A stretch of DNA of 64,000 nucleotides from an uncultured Duncaniella sp. (GTDB lineage Bacteria; Bacteroidota; Bacteroidia; Bacteroidales; Muribaculaceae), in contig CAJTMH010000001.1 in assembly GCA_910577255.1 (NCBI GenBank), forward strand, positions 620,001-684,000, written 5' to 3'. A model generated the notes under the pieces. It was not told where the DNA came from. It was given only the letters and a program-made list of their open reading frames with translations, and searched no databases. The position numbers and the translations under genes were made by a program. Numbering within the stretch: position 1 is the first letter of the stretch; each line of letters begins with the position of its first letter. Of the stretch, positions 59,821 to 64,000 are shown piece after piece.

Positions 59821-61107
59821 ATGGGATCTAAAGAACGAGTCGTGATACTCGGCGGTGGCTTTGCCGGCCTCAACCTCGTCAAGCATCTCGACAATGACAA
59901 ATTCGATATAATCCTCGTCGATAAGAACAATTATCATGGGTTCCCACCCCTTTTCTACCAGGTGGCATCATCCGGGCTCGACCCCACAAGTATCTCTTTC
60001 CCATTCCGCCGCGAGCTACGCAAGCATCGCCCCGAAAACGCGCACTTCCACATCGGAGAGGTAAAAGGGATTGATACGACAAGACAAGAAGTGACTACGG
60101 AGTACGAGACTTTACCGTATGACCATCTTGTGATTGCAGCCGGAACAACAAATAATTTTTTCGGCAACCCCGATCTTATTGAGCGTGTTTTCACCCTGAA
60201 ATCAACCGACGAGGCCATCAGGGCCCGCAACGAAATCCTCGACCGCTGCGAGCGTGCGGCATTAGAGCATGACCCTGACATAAGGCGCAAGATGCTAAGT
60301 TTTGTCGTTGTAGGTGGAGGCCCTGCAGGTGTGGAGATTGCAGGAGCACTCGGGGAACTTAAACGCTATATTTTAAAACGCGACTATCCGGAAATCCCGC
60401 AGGAGGATATGACAATCCGCCTCTATGAAGGCTCCGACCGATTACTGAGAGCAATGAGCGAGAAAGCATCCGCGACAGCTCTGAAAGATTTAGGAAATCT
60501 GATGGTGGATGTCAACCTCAACCATGTCATAAAAAATTATGACAACAATATCGTCACCTTGGATGATGGACAGGAGATCTACACCGAAATGGTCATATGG
60601 ACCGCAGGTGTCACCGGTTCGCCCATCCCGATGTCAGGGACAGATGTCAAACCAGGCCCCGGCGGAAGATTCATAACCGATTCACATTGTAAAGTCAAAG
60701 GCCTCGACAATATTTATGCCATAGGCGACATTAACCTGTGTATCACCGACAAGTATCCACGTGGATACCCCCAGTTAGCACAAGTGGCCATACAGCAAGG
60801 ACGCTATTTAGCTAAGTGCCTTAACTCCGGGACATGTGTCAAGGATTTCTCCTATGTCGATAAAGGGTCGATGGCCACAATCGGCAGAAACAGAGCCGTT
60901 GCCGACCTCCATAAAGTACACTTGACTGGCTTCTTCGCATGGCTGGCATGGATGTTTATCCATCTGATTTCATTGTTGGGGATGCGCAATAAAATTAATG
61001 TGCTTCTCAACTGGATATGGGCCTATTTCACCTATAACACGGCACTCAGACTGCTCCTCAAAGGCTCAAAATATCCCAAACGAGGCAGTATGTGGGACAA
61101 AGGTTAA
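59821..61107 (+). CDS. ndh: NADH dehydrogenase type 2 (NAD(P)/FAD-dependent oxidoreductase)
   Basis: A 428-aa membrane-peripheral NADH:quinone oxidoreductase that does not pump protons. The FAD-binding Rossmann motif is VVILGGGFAGLNLVKHL, and the NAD-binding motif is FVVVGGGPAGVEIAGALGEL. The conserved FAD-ribityl AIGDINL lies at about residue 300. The C-terminal 60 residues (FFAWLAWMFIHLISLLGMRN and a following amphipathic stretch) form the membrane-anchoring region. It starts just after a terminator hairpin and precedes argS, which has its own -7 element. Confidence 0.92.
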   Translation: MGSKERVVILGGGFAGLNLVKHLDNDKFDIILVDKNNYHGFPPLFYQVASSGLDPTSISFPFRRELRKHRPENAHFHIGEVKGIDTTRQEVTTEYETLPYDHLVIAAGTTNNFFGNPDLIERVFTLKSTDEAIRARNEILDRCERAALEHDPDIRRKMLSFVVVGGGPAGVEIAGALGELKRYILKRDYPEIPQEDMTIRLYEGSDRLLRAMSEKASATALKDLGNLMVDVNLNHVIKNYDNNIVTLDDGQEIYTEMVIWTAGVTGSPIPMSGTDVKPGPGGRFITDSHCKVKGLDNIYAIGDINLCITDKYPRGYPQLAQVAIQQGRYLAKCLNSGTCVKDFSYVDKGSMATIGRNRAVADLHKVHLTGFFAWLAWMFIHLISLLGMRNKINVLLNWIWAYFTYNTALRLLLKGSKYPKRGSMWDKG

Positions 61108-61196
61108 CCCTCTGCCAAAGCACTGAAATGCCGTATCCAAGATGCGATCTTTTAAACAATAAATGTTAAAATCAATAGAATCTATAATGTTTTTAG

Positions 61197-61204
61197 TAAT
61201 TTTG
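61197..61204 (+). promoter_or_regulatory. -7 element of argS
   Basis: TAATTTTG matches TAnnTTTG and predicts a leader of about 42 nt. No clear TTG is seen at -33. Confidence 0.45.
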
Positions 61205-61251
61205 TAAATTAAATATCTCAATTCACTCAACAAACTTATAGAAATATAGAA

Positions 61252-63039
61252 ATGTCGATTGATAACATCATCTCGCAGGCTGTGTCGCGCGCAGTCAAGG
61301 AACTCTACGGAATAGAAACACCCGCGGAGAGTATCGCACCTCAGGCAACGCGCAAAGAGTTTGAGGGAAACCTCACTATTGTCGTATTCCCATGGGTCAA
61401 AGCTGCCCGAAAATCTCCAGAAGCCGTAGGGCAAGAGATCGGGGCTTGGCTCGAAGCAAACGAACCGGCCGTCGAGAAATTCAATGTTGTAAAGGGATTC
61501 TTAAATATAACCATCGCTCCCTGCCACTGGAACTCAGTGCTCAGCCACATAGCAGAGACTGAAAACTATGGTTTGAAGCAGGCTGATGAAAACTCTCCCC
61601 TCGTCATGGTGGAATATTCATCGCCCAACACCAACAAGCCCCTTCATCTGGGACATATCCGCAACAATCTTCTTGGCTATAGCCTGTCAGAAATCCTCAA
61701 AGCCTGCGGCAACCGTGTCATCAAAACAAACATCGTTAATGACCGCGGTATCCACATCTGCAAGTCTATGCTTGCTTGGCAAAAATGGGGAGAAGGAATT
61801 ACACCTGAATCAGCCGGTAAGAAGGGAGACCATCTCATCGGTGACTTCTATGTGCTTTTCGACAAGCATTACAAAGCCGAAGTAGCTGATTTTATGGATA
61901 AAGGCATGTCCAAGGAGGAAGCCGAAGCTGCTTCTCCCCTTATGAAAGAGGCTCGTGAAATGCTTGTGAAATGGGAGCAGAAGGACCCGGAGATACGCTC
62001 CCTTTGGGAAACCATGAACTCATGGGTATATGCAGGTTTTGACGAAACTTACAAACGTATGGGCGTGGACTTCGACAAAATCTACTACGAAAGCCGTACC
62101 TATCTTGAAGGGAAGGAAAAAGTGCTGGAAGGCCTCGAAGCCGGTAAAATGTACCGCAAAGAGGATGGTTCAGTTTGGGCCGACCTCACTGGTGAAGGTC
62201 TCGACCACAAACTACTATTGCGTAGCGACGGCACCTCAGTATACATGACTCAGGATATCGGCACTGCAAAATTGCGTTACGAGGACTACCCCATCGACAA
62301 GATGATATACGTGGTAGGCAACGAACAGAACTACCATTTTCAGGTCCTCTCTATCCTCCTTGACCGCCTCGGCTTCAAGTGGGGCAAAGACCTCGTGCAT
62401 TTTTCATACGGAATGGTCGAACTCCCCGAAGGCAAGATGAAATCACGAGAAGGCACAGTTGTGGATGCCGATGACCTCATGGACGACATGGTGTCAACAG
62501 CCCGCAGCGTTTCTGCCGAACTCGGCAAACTCGACGGATTGACCGAGGAGGAGACTGCCGCCATTTCAGAAATGGTCGGTCTGGGAGCCTTGAAATATTT
62601 CCTCCTGAAAGTCGATCCCCGCAAAAACATTACTTTCAACCCGAAAGAGACTATTGACTTCAACGGCAACACCGGACCTTTCATCCAGTACACCTATGCT
62701 CGAATATGCTCTGTGCTCCGCAAAGCCGCTGATGAAAAAATGGCAATAGCTGATTATGGCAATGTCGTACCCGGCGAACGCGAAATCGCACTTATCCAAG
62801 CACTCGCTGACTTCCCGGGTGTAGTTGAAGCTGCCGGCCAGACCTACAGCCCCGCACTAATTGCCAACTATGTATATGATTTGGTAAAACTCTATAACCA
62901 ATTCTACCATGACTGCTCGATACTGAAGGAAGAGAACGAAGCTGTGCGTTCGCTCCGCCTTGAACTCAGCCGTCAGACAGCACGCGTCGTGAAGACAGGC
63001 ATGAAGCTCCTCGGCATTGATGTGCCGGAACGCATGTAA
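61252..63039 (+). CDS. argS: Arginyl-tRNA synthetase
   Basis: A 595-aa class Ia synthetase that charges tRNA-Arg. The N-terminal ArgRS add-1 domain recognises the tRNA. The HIGH motif is in NTNKPLHLGHIRNNLLG, and the KMSK-equivalent loop is GKMKSREGTVVD, lacking a strict KMSKS as in many ArgRS. The C-terminal DALR anticodon-binding domain is around residues 470-595 (FIQYTYARICSVLRKA). The gene has its own -7 element and is followed by a Bax-inhibitor-like gene 57 nt later. Confidence 0.97.
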   Translation: MSIDNIISQAVSRAVKELYGIETPAESIAPQATRKEFEGNLTIVVFPWVKAARKSPEAVGQEIGAWLEANEPAVEKFNVVKGFLNITIAPCHWNSVLSHIAETENYGLKQADENSPLVMVEYSSPNTNKPLHLGHIRNNLLGYSLSEILKACGNRVIKTNIVNDRGIHICKSMLAWQKWGEGITPESAGKKGDHLIGDFYVLFDKHYKAEVADFMDKGMSKEEAEAASPLMKEAREMLVKWEQKDPEIRSLWETMNSWVYAGFDETYKRMGVDFDKIYYESRTYLEGKEKVLEGLEAGKMYRKEDGSVWADLTGEGLDHKLLLRSDGTSVYMTQDIGTAKLRYEDYPIDKMIYVVGNEQNYHFQVLSILLDRLGFKWGKDLVHFSYGMVELPEGKMKSREGTVVDADDLMDDMVSTARSVSAELGKLDGLTEEETAAISEMVGLGALKYFLLKVDPRKNITFNPKETIDFNGNTGPFIQYTYARICSVLRKAADEKMAIADYGNVVPGEREIALIQALADFPGVVEAAGQTYSPALIANYVYDLVKLYNQFYHDCSILKEENEAVRSLRLELSRQTARVVKTGMKLLGIDVPERM

Positions 63040-63096
63040 TAACGCCACGTTATGACACAATCAAAACAGAACAACAAACACTAAACACAGATAATT

Positions 63097-63816
63097 ATGT
63101 ACAATCAACCGACACCTCCACCCTACAATGGGTACCACAGTTCGCAAAGCGAAGCTGTGCAGACCACATCGGCTGTGATGAAACGCGTATATTTTAAGAT
63201 GTTCCTCGGGCTACTCGTCACTGCCTTCATCTCACTATTCTGCTCCACCAGCATGAGCTACATGTCATTCATGGCTACACATTCATGGTTCTACTGGGGA
63301 CTTTTCATCGCCGAACTTGTAATCGTATTTACCCTGTCGGCGCGCCTGACTAAAATGTCATCCATGTCAGCCACGCTTCTGTTTTACGTATTTGCGGCGA
63401 TTAACGGCATGGCGCTTGCCCCGATATTCATCGTCTACACCGCTACATCCATCGCCAAGACATTCTTCATTTGCGCCGGAACTTTCGGAGCAATGAGTAT
63501 CTATGGCTATTTCACCACACAGGATCTCACAAAGTGGGGTAACTTCCTGATTTATGCGCTTTTCGGCCTCATAATCGCCAGTGTGGTAAACATCTTCACC
63601 AAAAGTTCAGGCCTCAGCTGGATAATCTCGATTGCCGGTGTGCTCATCTTCGTAGGTCTTACAGCATGGGACACACAGAAAATCAAGCAGATGGCTCAAT
63701 ATACTCCTGCATCTTACGTAGGGCATCTTGCCACCATTGGCGCACTCAGCCTCTACCTTGATTTCATCAACCTCTTCCTCTATCTCCTCCGTTTCTTCGG
63801 AAACTCAAGAGACTAA
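63097..63816 (+). CDS. Bax inhibitor-1/YccA family membrane protein
   Basis: A 239-aa integral membrane protein with seven predicted helices. The BI-1 signature is in the late part: GLTAWDTQKIKQMAQYTPAS and LYLDFINLFLYLLRFFGN; both Asp residues of the proposed proton/calcium site are present. The N-terminal 25 residues are a Pro/Tyr-rich soluble lead (MYNQPTPPPYNGY). Bacterial members such as YccA and YetJ affect FtsH proteolysis or behave as pH-dependent calcium leak channels; which applies here is not known. It follows argS by 57 nt. Confidence 0.9.
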   Translation: MYNQPTPPPYNGYHSSQSEAVQTTSAVMKRVYFKMFLGLLVTAFISLFCSTSMSYMSFMATHSWFYWGLFIAELVIVFTLSARLTKMSSMSATLLFYVFAAINGMALAPIFIVYTATSIAKTFFICAGTFGAMSIYGYFTTQDLTKWGNFLIYALFGLIIASVVNIFTKSSGLSWIISIAGVLIFVGLTAWDTQKIKQMAQYTPASYVGHLATIGALSLYLDFINLFLYLLRFFGNSRD

Positions 63817-63864
63817 TGTTAGCAATTACCATTTTTTAATACACTCCAACTTCTTCACAAGGAA

Positions 63865-64000
63865 ATGGCAAAAGTCGTAATCATCGGAGCCGGCGGTGTT
63901 GGTACCGTTGTAGCTCACAAGTGTGCTCAGCACCCCGAAGTTTTCTCGGAAATAGTTATCGCCTCTCGCACACGCAGCAAGTGTGATGCAATAGTCGAAG
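63865..64000 (+). CDS. Saccharopine dehydrogenase-family protein (partial; probable carboxynorspermidine dehydrogenase)
   Basis: Only the first 45 residues lie in the window; the frame runs off the right edge. It starts MAKVVIIGAGGVGTVVAHKC, an N-terminal Rossmann NAD(P)-binding motif (GxGGVG), then EIVIASRTRSKCDAIVE. In Bacteroidales this opening is typical of the saccharopine dehydrogenase-like carboxynorspermidine (carboxyspermidine) dehydrogenase of polyamine synthesis, but the short segment cannot settle that against a lysine-pathway enzyme. Confidence 0.75.
   Translation, partial: MAKVVIIGAGGVGTVVAHKCAQHPEVFSEIVIASRTRSKCDAIVE

Noticed and set aside
1..64000. CRISPR arrays, insertion sequences, prophage or restriction-modification genes.
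   Set aside because: No regularly spaced direct repeats, transposase motifs, phage structural genes or methyltransferase/endonuclease pairs were seen. The gene content is mostly core.

Overview
The window looks like chromosomal core DNA from the order Bacteroidales. A gut lineage such as Muribaculaceae is my best guess, but that is inference from gene content; no rRNA is present to test it. Four things support the order. Promoters repeatedly read TTG, 19-20 nt, TAnnTTTG. The primary sigma factor is short (286 aa) and starts directly with region 1.2. There are five TonB-dependent or outer-membrane barrel proteins and many lipoproteins. The gene orders ileS/dksA-like/lspA/DUF4296, clpP/clpX/recQ, rpsF/rpsR/rplI and small glycogen-synthase-like/DUF4270 are familiar from Bacteroidales. 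No insertion sequence, CRISPR array, prophage or integrative element was seen.

Layout. 1-6.4 kb: pyruvate phosphate dikinase, a membrane-tethered TPR/LuxR regulator, an all-helical unknown, rubrerythrin, tRNA-Thr. 6.6-10.2 kb (minus strand): DUF4270 lipoprotein, truncated glycogen-synthase-like protein, MsrA, FKBP isomerase. 10.3-13.4 kb (plus): SIMPL-domain protein, then AraC regulator / MmcQ / class A beta-lactamase. 13.4-16.6 kb (minus): a barrel receptor and a second membrane-tethered regulator. 16.8-20.1 kb (plus): sigma factor, DUF4861 protein, aldo-keto reductase. 20.2-25.0 kb (minus): OB-fold lipoprotein and TonB receptor, divergent from a TPR sensor kinase / NarL-type response regulator pair and mutS (25.5-30.7 kb). 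30.8-43.2 kb (minus): receptors, the S6/S18/L9 operon, and the ileS-lspA operon. 43.4-46.5 kb (minus): TIGR04076 protein, tRNA-Pro, exported CMD-cupin protein, a secreted unknown and a 45-aa membrane protein. 46.6-50.4 kb (plus): a strongly structured RNA candidate, a four-gene membrane operon and tRNA-Gly. 50.8-64 kb (plus): L21/L27, TrmH-like methyltransferase, CotH protein, clpP/clpX/recQ, an FtsE-like ATPase, NDH-2, argS, a BI-1 protein and the start of a saccharopine dehydrogenase-family gene.

The two most interesting regions adjoin. At 46948-50065 a UbiA-family protein with phosphoribosyl-prenyl-phosphate synthase motifs sits with a HAD phosphatase, an ArnE/SMR-like small transporter and a polytopic membrane protein. 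By analogy with mycobacterial decaprenyl-phosphoryl-ribose synthesis I infer a lipid-linked pentose pathway: make the phosphoribosyl lipid, dephosphorylate it, flip it, transfer the sugar. Directly upstream, 46598-46892 has a near-consensus promoter, a roughly 182-nt rod built from four nested long-range stems with an internal bubble, and an intrinsic terminator. It is either a stand-alone RNA (6S-like shape) or an attenuator leader of the operon.

Start codons were moved from the longest reading frame where a signal peptide, conserved N-terminus or promoter argued for it; each case is stated. All functions are read from motifs and context without database searches.
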